This document shows positions 1 through 11,763 of a stretch of DNA of 64,000 nucleotides, in pieces. The notes under the pieces were generated by a model that worked only from the letters and a program-made list of their open reading frames with translations, did no database searches and was not told the DNA's origin. The stretch's first letter is position 1, and each line of letters starts with the position of its first letter. Both the position numbers and the translations under genes were made by a program. Source of the DNA: Ulva prolifera (taxonomy: Eukaryota > Chlorophyta > Ulvophyceae > Ulvales > Ulvaceae); contig CM041201.1 of assembly GCA_023078555.1 (NCBI GenBank), forward strand, positions 2,797,713 to 2,861,712, in the 5' to 3' direction.

Positions 1-693
1 ATGGAGCCCCCAGCAACGCCTTCCTGTTCGCCCTCCGAGCCCCGGGATGGCAGTGCCGGTTCACCACCATCGGCAACCACGCCCTCACGACAATCCTCCG
101 CCAGCGCCTCGGTGAGCGAGCGTGTTAGCGGCTCCGTGGAGATGCCGTCGTGCGACTACGAAGGTGCACCTTTTCACGAGAACGTCGGGATTGCTGACCA
201 CGCGATGTTCTGCCACCAAAACAACAAGTTGGTTTTGATGCGCCATGCATGATGACATACGTTTTGTTTTGCGCGATATTCATTCTTGTTTTCCGGTGGC
301 CAGCAGCGTAGAGCAGCCGTACCGCACAATGAGGGGGGAGAATGGAGTGAAGACCGAGGGGCAGCACATGGCAGTCATCCTCGCGCAATCCTGCCAGGGG
401 GGAGTCATGACATGGTGGACGTGACGGTGATGCATCCATTGAGGAAAAAGCGCGCGGGGGGTCGCACAGCAATGATGCCTCGGCGGCAAAGGCCGCGGAA
501 AAGCTCAAGCGGGCCCGGGGTCCCACTCAGTGATCAAACTTGGGATAAGTCTGCTGACAAGCCACAGTACGAGTCTGTTCCGTTTGTCATTGCGATTGAG
601 TCTTACGGGAAGTGTGTGTTGCCTCATGCGCCTGCCCATGCGCTTGCTTGCATGCAGCAGGGGGCGGCGCTCTGAAAAAGCGGCAGCAGCGCG

Positions 694-2443
694 GTGCCGC
701 GACTACGCCCTTGGGCTGCCCGTGGAGATGGGGGAGGACACGTCGCCCGGCCACTGGAACGGGATACGCAAGGCTCCCATGTCTGCAGATCAGCGGCGGG
801 CGCAACACATCGACAGTTGCTTGCGCATCAAGCGCTCCATTCGCGAAGCGGGCCGCGGATTGAAGGAAGGCACGCCAGCAGATGCACGTTCCCAGGCGGT
901 GCAAACCGGGCTGCGCGCGTTGTTCCCACCAGCAGATCCGGCGGCTCCGCTGGAGCCAGACCCGGACGTCCCCACCCTGTGCCTGCGCGGGAGGCGCTGG
1001 TGGCGGCGGTGGCTGCCGTGAGCGCACACCATCGAGGGTCATTGGCCGGCCCGTCCGGCTGGACGTTCGAGAGGATCTGCGCAACATACCAGTCCTTGGA
1101 TGCAGCCACCGACGCGCTGCTGGCGGTAGTCAACCACATGCGCATGACGGAGAACACCACAGCGCTGTCCGGCATGCTGCCGCGGGAGACGTTCCTACTG
1201 GACAGGCTCCTCATCGGCCTGGAGAAGCCGGATGGCGGCACACGGCCGATTGCGGTGGGGGAGACCTGGTACCGGTTCGCGGCTGTGTGCGCCCTGCGCG
1301 AGTATGGCCGCGGCATCCGAGAGGACCTGGCGCTGCTGCAGGTCGGCACCGGCACGCAGGGCGGGACCGAGACGGTCGTGCATGGCCTGTCTTCTGCTCT
1401 CGCGGAGGGCGCTGTGGTGTTCTCCGTCGACATGAAGAACGCCTTCCATTGCATCGACCGCGCGGCCATGTTTGCTGCCATGACGGAGCATGCTCTGGCG
1501 CTGCTGCCCTTCACGCCGTGGGCGTACGGCTCCGGGACCCCGCTGCACATCGCCGGCGCTCCGGAAGACGTCAAGCCAGTTCTCTGCCAACGCGACGTCC
1601 GCCAAGGTGACCCCCTGGACCCCCTCCTGTTTGCGTTGACCCTGCAGCCTGTGCTGGAGCGCGTCGACGCGTCAGCTGCCGGCGCCCCCGTGGTGGTGTA
1701 CCTGGATGACATCAGCATTGCGGGCAACCTTGCGGATAGAGCTGCCGTGATCCGGCGGCTGTGCGTGGACGCTGATGGGGTGCGCAGCATCGGGGCTGGA
1801 GGTGAGCCCAGCCAAATGCGGCGTCCACAGCGCCGACGCTGAGGCGGCGGCCGCTGTGGCCGCGGAGCTCGGCGTTTGGAATCTGCACGCGGGCTTCAAG
1901 GCGGTCGGCACGCCGCTGGGGACTCCGGAGTACGTCGCCGAGGCGCTGAAAGCGCGAGCACTCGAGGTTGAGGGTCTCGTCAAGACCCTCGTGCGAATCC
2001 CGCTCTCAGTGCAGGCTCAGTTCCTTCTGCTGCGTGTGTCCCTGAATGTGCGCATGACGCATCTGATGCAGATGGTGCCGTATGCCGTGCTCGAGCCGCA
2101 CATGCACAGGGCAGAGGCCGCCGTGTGGCGCGGTGCCACTGCAATCCTGTGCCTGCCGCCTGAGGTTGCGGAGGTTGCTGCCGCGTCTGACAACTCAGCC
2201 GCCGACGCTGAGACGCGGCGGCTGTCTTTTCGGCTGATGTCCTCCATCCGCCATGGCGGGCTCGGACTGACGATGCTGGTGGACAGCGTCGCTGATGCAG
2301 CTTTCCTGTCGGCAGCTGGCATGGCTGAGCGCAACCTCGCGGGCTGCCCGAACCTGCTCCGCCCCCTCCGTGGCTGCAGCCGGGGCAGTCTGTTGCAGCG
2401 CTGGCAGGGCTTGTTTGACGAGCTGCATGAGCTGCTGCGGTGA
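694..2443 (+). pseudogene. Reverse transcriptase remnant of the family 1 LINE
   Basis: The frame opened near 694 carries the ordered RT blocks: GGTRPIAVGETWYRFAA (about 1234-1284), VFSVDMKNAFHCID (about 1417-1460, with the first catalytic Asp), RQGDPLDPLLFALTLQP (about 1600-1650) and the YLDD box near 1698-1710 with the paired Asp residues. RPIAVG and RQGDPL with YLDD point to a non-LTR enzyme. Around 1775-1842 the reading shifts to another frame, which continues with the thumb-like region to a stop at 2443. The part before 1030 reads best in the 530-1021 frame, so at least two frame changes interrupt it. A host gene is unlikely given the dispersed 3' copies. Confidence 0.8.
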
Positions 2444-2729
2444 GAGGCCGATGCCCGCGGCCTACCGGACGAGTTCGTCCCGGGCAAGCTGCTGGCGGCC
2501 CAGCGTGAGGTGGGGCGCGCGGTTGCGGACCATGCGGCCTCACTCCTGCTACAGGGCATCGACCTCGACACGCCGGCCGGCAGGCGGGAAGCGGCGTGGC
2601 TCAGGAGCGCGTCGGGGGGGCCTGCAGGCACCTTCCTCTCCGCTCTGCCGGGCGGCGTTCTCACCCTGGGCGACGACATGTTTGCCCTGGCGGTGTGGCA
2701 CCGCCTGCGATTCCGCGTCCCGACGGACA

Positions 2730-2730
<1 letters not shown>

Positions 2731-2772
<42 letters not shown>
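2731..2772. repeat. 42-base homopolymer C tract
   Basis: An uninterrupted run of C lies inside the LINE coding remnant, directly after the codons for VPTDI. The run can act as a frame-slipping hotspot and is also a common place for assembly error, so its length is not reliable. Confidence 0.9.
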
Positions 2773-2774
<2 letters not shown>

Positions 2775-3575
2775 TCCGTGCAAATACAGTGCAGGTGTTG
2801 CCGCCGAACCGGACCATGCCATGGTGTGCAAGATGGTGGCAAAGGAGACCCAGATGCGCCATGATAACCTGGCTCGTGCCTTGCGCCTGGTCGCCACTTG
2901 CGCCGGACTGTAGTCCGCACTGGAGCCGCTCTACCGTGCCCTTGCCTGGGGCGCGGGTGTGGAGCTGAATCTTCGCGGGGACATCGTCGTGGTCATGCCG
3001 CGGCTGGAGATGGCTGCTGTGGACGTCGTGGTCATGTATGCGCCAGCGGCCTCGGACGTGGCCGCTGCGGCACGGGAGACTCGGGCGACGGCGGAGCGGG
3101 AGGCGCCTCCCTCCTAGGAGAACAGGAAGCGGGACCGCTTCCGGCGGGATGTGCCAGCAGGTCATGATCATGCCGCGTTCCGGTTTGGTCCATTCGCCGT
3201 CGAATCGTGCGGATTCATGGGCAAGGCTGCTGTGAGGTCACGGCCAGTTGGGGGATGTGGCTGCTGCTAGTGGGCGCATCTCCAAAGGCGCGTTTGTCCT
3301 GTGGGCGCTGCGGGTGCATGCTGTCGGTGTTATTGCAGCGGGGCAATGCAGACATGTATCGGAAGTCTGGGCTTGTCATCTCTCGTGAGCAGGGGTTGCG
3401 GTATGAGGCAGGCCTGGAGGACGCCATCCGGAGGATCCTGCCGGACTGCAGCTGAGGTGTGCGTGCGGTTGTGGTGTGGCCATGTGTCTATGTGTGTGTT
3501 GCTGTTGATTCGGATGAGATTCGAATTCGGTTTTGGGGTTTGTCTTCTCCCGTTCACTCTTTCGTAATACTAGTC

Positions 3576-3734
3576 TTACCGTAACGTGACGGGAAGCTCG
3601 GGCCGAGAGCGGAGGAGTACATCCGGGAGTTAACGTTGCAAGAGATTGACGCTACGTCGGGCCGGGTATCTAAGTCGGTGTTGTTGATGAATGCAATGCA
3701 TGTATATAGAGTTATAACTCTGTATAACTCTGTG
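3576..3734. other. Short spacer between LINE fragments
   Basis: No feature seen. It separates the end of the family 1 copy from a reversed family 3 tip. Confidence 0.5.
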
Positions 3735-3832
3735 TACAAAGGATCCAGACAGAGGCCGGGCATCGAGCCGTTTCTCGGAATCCACTCGGAAATCCACTCA
3801 TTCATGGCACTAGGCCGGGCACGAGCGCGTGG
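3735..3832 (-). repeat. LINE family 3, 3' tip in reverse orientation
   Basis: Reading the minus strand gives GTGCCATGAATGAGTGG-like sequence ending in GGCCTCTGTC near an ACAAAGG flank. This matches the tips at 62105-62324 and 62860-63050. Only the 3' end is present, as expected of 5'-truncated target-primed insertions. Confidence 0.7.
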
Positions 3833-3967
3833 CATATGTACAGCCCTGCCGGTATATATACAAGCTGATTTCATGTCGGCTGCAGAAGTGGAAGGCGAGC
3901 ATGTACACATGCTGGTATTTCATGTATGCGCAGACATTGCCGGCCATCGCCCGGTCGTGTGGGATGC

Positions 3968-4030
3968 ATTCCACCCTTCTGGTTCGGTTTCAGTGTTTGT
4001 TTTCTTCCGTTCACTCTTTGGCAATACCAT
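3968..4030 (+). repeat. LINE family 1, 3' tip
   Basis: TTCGGTTTCAGTGTTTG followed by CCGTTCACTCTTTGGCAATA matches the 3' end at 52545-52598. It is a solo 3' tip with no coding part. Confidence 0.75.
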
Positions 4031-7000
4031 TTCACCCTTGGCTTTGACGCGGCGGTGGATGCCTTCTGAGTTGAGTGCTCTGTCCCTGGAGCGTGCCGTG
4101 GTTGCAAAATGTGAAGTCATCGGTATGCAGAGCGGAGCACCGAAACAGGGCGGCAGGTAGCGCGGTAGACGTTCGCACAAGTCGAGTCGAAACAGCCACG
4201 TGGGATGCTCGCAGAGCTGTACCTGCCTGTCGACAGGCAGCTGTCACGCAGCTGCGTACAGTCTCTAGAGATCTCGATCTTTGCGACGCACGTGCGCGGG
4301 CGGGTCATTTTATGTATACCTCCCTGTGGTCATGCCACAACGTGGGTGGGGGTGTCACGCGCATCTGACGACCGCGTGTAGGTGGATGTGACGTCTGCCA
4401 CGCGCAGTCACCACCAGAATGTGCAACTGCCCAGCATTGCAACGTGAAAACGAACGACTGCTGTCTGCTGTTCCACTACAAGAAGCTTGAAGGGAAATTC
4501 AAAAGAGGCAGCGCTGCGATGCGTGCATGCCTGCGATGTTGGCCAGCGCGGGCTGCAAAACAAAGTGCCTTTCGCCAGAAGCTTGTCTCTGCAAGCTGCC
4601 CTGACTGGCTTACAGCTGAGCAGCAATGCAACCTCTGATTCAATGTTTTCGCGTAGTGTGGGCGTGCTTGCTTGCCAGCACTGTCTTGTCTTCGGATGTT
4701 GGCAGTAAACTGCTGAGACCTGCCCAGCTGTTGAGTAATAATCAGGGCTAAAGGCAAAGCAAACAATAAACATTCGGAATCACATTGTTGAATGTCATAG
4801 CACTGCGGCGATGCGTTATTAGAGTGACGATCAGAATTGTCACGCGCGGCTACCCGGAGCAAATCAATTGCCGTTGCGGTGCAATTTGCGGCGGTACCAC
4901 TACAGTACAGGGATGTGGTCAGCAGTAAAATAACAGTGAATTTGTGGTTCATTTTAGTGTGTCGAGCGCTGCTGCAGAGCCATGGGCGAGGTCAACATCA
5001 GTGTTAGCATCTGCGGAGCTTTTGCAACGAAGACGCAGTTATAGACTGAACACCCAGCCAACATCCACATACTGGCATTGTTGTTTCTTCGTTGCAAAGG
5101 AGCTGTGTTGCAGCAAACATGCGGCCTGGCGGAGGGGCACGGGCCACTGCATCAACACGGCAACACGGCAATCTCCCCGGCACTGCAGCAACTACATATG
5201 CTCCACGACCAGCATATCAGGTAGTGGAGCGGCTTCGCTTTAGCAAGCACATTGTCCTAGATTGCAGCCAATTTGCAGGCCCCGCTGCAGGCTCGTGGCA
5301 ACGTTGTCCCGACCAACCAGGTCGCACAGCGCCTATCAATGTCCAGACAGCACAGTAAGAAAAAAGTGCACTGTGAACACGCTCAATGCGTTTTTATTAT
5401 TGGACCGCCGCGAGCGCCAGCGCAGATGGCAGGGCCCTGCAGGGTCATGACCGGTCAGTGCAACTGCATGGCATGTGACCCCGGTGGTCATGCTGGCTTC
5501 GTAGAGCACGGGGCGTGACGGTGTCGGTCACGTGGGTCAGGCTGAGGCAGGTAACTTTAGAGAGGAGCGCGCGGAACCTATCCAGTCCCTAGGACACTGT
5601 TGGTTTGATTCACATTGGCTCTCCGAAGGCCGACTTCAAGGGAGTGTATATAGATGGTTTGTAAGTTATGAGGCCACCTAGCCCCTGAAATCCGCAGCCA
5701 AAACGGTTGAGTTGCAACTGTGAAAGACTGGTACCATGGTGTTGAGGCATGTTGTGGCTGTTTGTGCCTCGAGTCAGGTCCAAAAATGCATGTTCAGCCT
5801 CAGAATGAAACTGCATGACACCCAGGGCTACCACCACTGCAGCCACTGTATACATATGACAGTTAAACAGCGTTGTGGACCTGCAGCAATGTCGATGCTG
5901 CCATGTGCAGCCTCTGCCAAATCCACCAGCATATGTGTTTCACAGCCTATCAATCCTGATTTATATCGCCTCGCATCTCCAAAACCCGCCATCCCTCAAT
6001 TTCTCTGCTCTGCATGCTGCCTGATCGCCCATTTGTTGTGCGCCAAATCCCTTGTGCACCACCGGAATTCAACTTAGACAATTGTCGTTTCCGTGAAAGC
6101 AGCTGTAGCTGATCTCGCGTCTTTCTAAGTAACATTGCGCTGAGGGGCTTTCGATTCAGTTTTGGCGTGCGGCATGATGCATGGTGCTGACGCGAGGAGA
6201 GCGATTGTGGATCAAACTCGCTTGGACAGGGATCGGTGCCAAAACCATGTGCACATCTCGAAAAGGCGTGCGCTATTTTCGTTGCCCCTTAGAAATACGT
6301 TACTGCGCGCTTTGTCATATCCCTTGGAGGCTTCAGTCCCTTGGGCACGTTCGCTTTTCCGAACCAGATTTCTTGGGAGCCGAGCGCGTTACGACCACAT
6401 GTGGCCGCGGGAGAGGATCCGATCCCTAGCGGCCGTTTCAAAACGACAGGGATGCTGCATCATCTGCGCTTTCAATCACATAGGGCAATTCTGCGAGAGA
6501 TTCACTTGACGACCATTATGTGCACTACACCGAAGCAAATTCCGGCGAGATACGCCTTCAAATTTCAAACGTTGCAGCTGACCGTGGGTTGCCAGACAGC
6601 TTCCTACGGCCAGGGGGACCACGACACTGACCTTGTCATGTAACAGTCGAGCTACTACGGAAATCTCCATGAGAAGTTATCAGATAGCGTATTCCGTTCT
6701 CTCGATTCAGCTGCGCGGTAGGCTAGAACAGTGTCAACGACGCGGTGCCGTCAAAGTAACACCGAAGCGCACTTCTGCACGGCGATAAGCTAATTGTGTA
6801 CCACGAAACATGTGTTGCATGTACACAATCGCGCTTTGCCTGCATGTGCGTGGTCTGCCATATGCACCTGGGGACTCGGAATTCACTCGCAAGAGCTGCA
6901 AATCACACACGCGCACTTTCTGCAATCACAACATGACCATACAAGCTTATTTGTACAAGCAATGCGGCAGGAGTATACGCACGGCCGGGCGTGCGCATGC

Positions 7001-7749
7001 TGACGGCAGCCGTGAGACCTCCACCGGCGAGCCTGCATGAATTCATGGTTCAAAGCGGCTGCTTCACTCACCAGCCCATACCGCAAGACAATATGCAGTT
7101 CATAATTTCTGATTTTCGTATCGTAAGTTGCCAGATCGTGTTGCCGCTGGCACGAGTTCACTCGGCAGCGACGTCCAAGCTTAAACGTCATGCTGGAAAC
7201 GGCATTGATTCTCGCAATGATAATATATAATTACATAGCCATGCGTAGCTGTCAGATATCAAACGCATTGCTACCGTGGCATCTTTGCTTGGGATTGATG
7301 GTCGCCATGTTTGGCATACTTATGCAATGCCGAGGTTGTGGACTATCGAGATGACGCTTAGTCTTCTCCCAGAGCTCTGCAGAGCCTGGAAGATCCGTCG
7401 CAGACAGAGCGAGGGAAGCCAGCCGCGACCACACGTTTTCGCCGCCCATGTGTTCACTTTCGGTCCATGCATGTGCTGAACATACGTAGGACCACACATC
7501 CGAGATAGAGCGCATGCGATGCAATGCTGCAGAATTTTCTGCGCTAGCCGCATGCGCGTGTCATGACATGTCACCTCTACAGAGCAGCAGTCTGGACCAC
7601 AAAGTTTGCCGGATCACAAAGGCCCTCATCATCCTCTGTGGTCCATTTAGATTAATGAGGAAATATATCTTCGACTTGGCATTCGTGAGCCCGCTTGGCT
7701 CGCACGACAGCGCGGGGCAACTCAACGCAGCTGGCGCATACCTTTGGAG
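4031..7749. other. Gene-poor region
   Basis: No coding run with recognisable protein motifs is seen on either strand, apart from a weak signal-peptide-like open frame at 4854-4952 on the minus strand. Base composition is lower in GC than in the gene-dense core. It may be intron or intergenic DNA. Confidence 0.5.
4854..4952 (-). CDS. Possible first exon with signal peptide (weak)
   Basis: On the minus strand a Met codon starts MNHKFTVILLLTTSLYC, a short basic head followed by a hydrophobic core and small residues, typical of a secretory signal. The frame could splice at GTAGCC after about 33 codons. No downstream partner exon was found and the frame soon degenerates, so this may be chance. 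Confidence 0.18.
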
Positions 7750-7906
7750 GTTGAAGATGGCAGCAGTTCTCAAGGAAAAAGATGATGTGATGTCACTGCG
7801 CGCGGAGCTGCAAAGACTGTCCGAGGACTTGATGCACGTCGTACTCGTCGACTCTGCCCGCCACAAGCAGTGCGTGGATGCAGCCAATCTGGAGGGAGTC
7901 CGAGCG
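7750..7906 (+). CDS. Possible coding exon, coiled-coil-like protein
   Basis: An AG at 7748-7749 precedes an open frame with MAAVLKEKDDVMSLRAELQR and further heptad-like Leu and charged residues, ending at a GTGCGC donor. The frame stays open past the donor. Composition is helical and coding-like, unlike its surroundings. It could belong to the same gene as the coiled-coil exon at 11496-11763, but about 3.6 kb lie between and no linking exon was identified. No family is recognised. Confidence 0.35.
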
Positions 7907-10900
7907 GTGCGCATTTCATGGTTCGTGTTGGAAATTATTTTGGGGGCACGTTCGGAGGATGTTCGTTGCAAGCCTAACGGCTGTCAACCGATTGGGTCAC
8001 AAATTTGAAACCACATTGCGGATGGAGAGTCTGACAGCTGGCGCAAATCTATGAAATTCTGCTCAACCGCAGCCTGATTGCACCAACTGCGAAGCTATGC
8101 CGATTCTAGCTGTACGATGTCGTGTCCGCAAAGAAAGCGAGGTGATGGAGACGGCTGCTGCAGCATGCTGTTGCTTCATGGTACGCGCGCCAGTGCCGGG
8201 AACACTTCCAGGTGACATCATTTGGCGCGACACCAGGTCAGCGCGAGGTGTTGCAGGCATGTCGTCTCTGCAGCCGTGTAGCCAGGGCTGATACAGCCGT
8301 GGCCATGTGTAAAAGCAGCGTGTAGGCTCACGTTGTTGCGTACAAGGTTGCCGGCTGTTATGACATATTGACCAGCGAGTTTTGCAATAAGGGTTGTACA
8401 GGCCCACTGTTGGCCGATGGGAATCCGCGTGATATGCCACATACTCGTAGGGCTGCTTCCCATAGCTATACCATTTGAAGGGTAATGTCTGCTCGCTAAA
8501 AGTCGAATCAAATAAACTTACACAGTGACTACAGGGGGAAATTCGGAGCCTGCCCAGCAACATGTCCTTTCTGCTCCTTACAAGTCCGACCAAATAAAAT
8601 CAGCTACATCTGCCACGTATGTGATCTCAATGCAGCAGATATGTTCATTGCGAGATGCAATAATCCCAGTCTTAACGAGCAGCACAGCTACAAACCCACT
8701 GCTGGAACGAATCAGTCTGCAGACACGACTCACATCGAATGCCAAAAGCCGCACAAATGCGAGTGTAGTAAGATCAAGTCGCGGCCGCAGAGCAGCTGCA
8801 GTTTGCTGCGCCCACACATCGCTCTCGCCACCGTGAGCGAACCGCTGGTGACATCGACGTGAATCATGAAGCATCATCACAGTAACACCAAAACTGATTG
8901 GAGCAACTAGAAATGTGTAAATTTGTAGCTGACGTGTGACCTGCACGAAAGACTGTACGCCGGGACATCGATGTCGATTTGGCACAGCTCTGTTGGGGCA
9001 GCACGCTCGCGCATGCGGTCACATATATACTCTGACTGCAGCCCTAGTTTACATGACAGCAGGAACACGACAAAACCTGACCTTTCCTTATAAAGCAACC
9101 TGAGTTGGCTCTGCAGCCAAAATGCGTGAAGTACAATGGCCAGGCTCCCTAAATGACAGCGCAAGCTCGCCGTGAAAGCTATGCTTTGCATGAAAATGAC
9201 AAACTAAGAATGTCGCTTGTTTCTGCTGTTGTTCTGATGCTTGTGCTTGGAGTTTTACCGTGACTGCGTGCCAGCGAGGGTGGCGTGGTGTACAACCGTC
9301 AGGGAAAATCGCATGGGGGTGGAGCACCGTTCGAGCCTACCCTGCACTTGCTCGAACAGTATGGATCGCTATGCGAAGTGCACTCCATGCTAAGAGTCAC
9401 ACTTGCATGCGGATGCTTTCCTTAGGCTATGTTCAGTGGCGGTGGGCGCACAGCGAGGACGCGGACTGTTCAACCGGGTCTACAGAGGCTACGTGTTCAG
9501 TGGCGATTAGTGTCATCCGGACGCACAGCCCCGCGAATGCAACGAGCCGTCTAAATGCATCCAAACTGCACGTCTGAGCTCTGTGCGATAACTATAGACC
9601 TTGTATGGTGTCTTGTGGTGTTGCGAGATGAGTTCTTCCTCGAATGCCGACGCGGAAGGCCCGCGGTGGCCTGTTGCCCTAGACTTCCCCACGGCCATCG
9701 TTCCGTCCTAATCACCACCGATTGGAGGATATTTGACAAAACTTTCAAATTATACTTCCCCCTGTTCGCGAGAGAACTTGGGACATGTGGCGTCAGAAGC
9801 CATGGTGCACGTTCACAGATTCAGACGCAAATGTCGATGGCAAAGCAAGAAACAACACAACACAAACCATGTATATGCACAGTTTTCATGATCGGCGGTC
9901 AGGTAGCTTCGAGGCCGTTCCCTGGCACATCAGAGTGTGTGCGTCCTGCCTGAGCGTCCGCGTCCACGCCCTATGCTGTGTGTCCTCCCTGTGCGCACCC
10001 CCCCCCCCCCCCCCCCCGGGGGGGGTACTCACAGGCCCGAGGACGCACAGAAAGGGTTCACACGTCAGCGGACCATAAATTTCCGATAATAACAAATCCG
10101 AACAAACGAACAATGCAGTCATACATAAAACATGTTTTAAGTCTATCTATCGTCTCAGATCTCTATTTCACGCTTTTCTTTTATGTGACCTCATCTCCAC
10201 TGAACACGGCCTAATTATGATGGACGGTTTTCATTGAAGGAGCACGGTAATAGACAGGTGTCTAGAGTCCGATCAAATAATGCGCGCGACGCCTCATGTG
10301 CATGCGCTCACCGTCTGCCCTCGCTGTCGTATGCCACGACTGTTCACATTGTGCCGATGCATTATCCATCTGATCGAGGTCTTTCGATTAATCTGTGCAC
10401 GCCGGACTTGGCCGCAAATGCTGAGGGATCCACAGGGAGCACGGCCTCGCTCGGCGTACGTTACGCAGCAGCAGAGGGGAACACACCGCAACGGCGCTGC
10501 CGCCCGAATTTAACAGTGTCAAGGCCGGCAGCTCAACCTGCTGTTCGGCAGTTGCTGCATTGCTCCTTCCCAGTATGCCACGTATAAACGCTTCACTGCC
10601 GCCGCGCATTGCGCTATGTGTACACACATGCATGCACGATTCGTCTTTGATGGCAGGAAATTGAGCTGGGGGCAGAGTAATGAGCAGGGCAGGTATGGGC
10701 AGGGTCATCGCCGGAAGGACAGCCGCTCGCAGCTGCACAGCTGCTCGGCGAGGCGCTGGCTAGTGGCCTGGCACAAGCAGCGTTGCCTCTCGTACGCCTC
10801 ACGGGACTGCACATGTAGTCGACTGTATGATCACAAATCTCAACACAACAACATCCATACAGACATGTGGTGATCTGCATCGCGGTGGTGTTGGGCGGCT

Positions 10901-11495
10901 GCACATTCTGCGTGGTGCGCCGTTGTGCCTCGGATTTCCTATTATTGATATTGATGTTCCTGGTCTTGTGTCGCTCCTGTGGTGCTCCCTGCCTACGGAA
11001 CAGTCCCGTCCCCCGCACGCGCAAACCCCGCCATGCCGGCACCCATGCATGCATGCACGCACCAACCCGCACCCAGACCCACGTACACCACGCCTGGTGT
11101 CGCACACTGCGGCCCGTCCATGAATGGCAGCATTCACGTGGCAAACATGTCATGACAGCGTGGACACAGCCCACAGCCGCCTCACAGGCAGCTGCGCCGC
11201 TGCACCCCCACAGCCACACCTGCTCCGTGGCCGCGCCCCCGCTGTGTCTCTGTGTCGCGGCCGCGGCCTGCAGGTGCTGCCGCACACGGCCGCGTCTGTG
11301 ACCAGCGCGTTGGAACAGCTTGCATGCATGTACGCCGCGGCATTGCGCCTTAGAAACCTCCCGTCAGCACGTCCTACCCATGCAGCACAGCAACAACGAT
11401 GGCGGTCAGTCAGATTACACGATTCCACCGTTTGCCATTCGGCCATAAGGGAGGGCGGGAAGTTGCACTGGGAATGAAGCGCTTGTGGGGTGTAG
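7907..11495. other. Gene-poor region with a C/G tract
   Basis: No convincing gene. It holds the C20G8 tract at 9998-10025. Long open frames on the minus strand near 10614-11285 lack motifs and look like chance frames in GC-rich DNA. Confidence 0.45.
9998..10025. repeat. C20 directly followed by G8
   Basis: Twenty C residues (9998-10017) switch without a spacer to eight G residues (10018-10025). This is a self-complementary tract able to fold on itself. An assembly artefact at a homopolymer is a real alternative. Confidence 0.85.
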
Positions 11496-11763
11496 GACGT
11501 CGAACACCAAGTCGTGCACTTGAAGCAGGATGTCCAGGCGGCGCAGAGTGCCCTGGCCGCAGCGGCCCGAGACCGAGACGCTGCGGAGGCAGAGATGCTG
11601 GAGGCTGAGGCGGAACTGGCAACCCTGCACGACACCGTCCTCGCGGCGGAGGAGCTGAGCCTCTCAAAGATGCATGAGGAGCTCGCGACGCTGCGCGGCG
11701 AGCTCGCGGCCGTGAGCTCCGAGGTCTCGGTGTACTCTGCGCTGAACGCCGAGATCAAGCGGG
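11496..11763 (+). CDS. Possible coding exon, coiled coil
   Basis: The frame begins after TGTAG at 11495 and runs DVEHQVVHLKQDVQAAQSAL, then about 65 residues rich in Ala, Glu and Leu in heptad spacing, closing with AEIKRG before a GTGTGC donor. It is strongly coding-like and probably an internal exon of a long coiled-coil protein. It could also be a LINE ORF1-type coiled coil, although no other LINE sequence adjoins it. No family is recognised. Confidence 0.45.

Larger units (their letters stand above)
1..3575 (+). mobile_element. LINE-type non-LTR retrotransposon, family 1, decayed, 5' end outside window
   Basis: The stretch carries a reverse transcriptase followed by a C-terminal tail and a 3' untranslated end, the layout of a LINE. 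The coding sequence moves between frames: about 530-1021, then 694-1842, then 1775-2443 (stop), then about 2450-2730, then pieces after a C tract up to about 3455. It is therefore dead. The last 400 bases, with the peptide GQLGDVAAAS-like region and a TG-rich 3' end finishing CGTTCACTCTTTCGTAATAC, recur at 52228-52598, which defines the 3' terminus. Shorter copies of the same tip occur at 3968, 46061, 47543 and 53282. There are no long terminal repeats. Family 1 is my label, not a database name. Confidence 0.82.

Noticed and set aside
828-1790. 320-residue minus-strand open frame
   Set aside because: It is antisense to the LINE reverse transcriptase, Ser/Arg-rich and motif-free; an open frame caused by GC-rich coding sequence on the other strand.
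2017-3171. 384-residue minus-strand open frame with a poly-Gly block
   Set aside because: The Gly run is the reverse reading of the C tract and the rest is antisense to LINE sequence.
10614-11285. 223-residue minus-strand open frame
   Set aside because: No motif, Cys/Arg/His-biased composition typical of chance frames, and no splice support.
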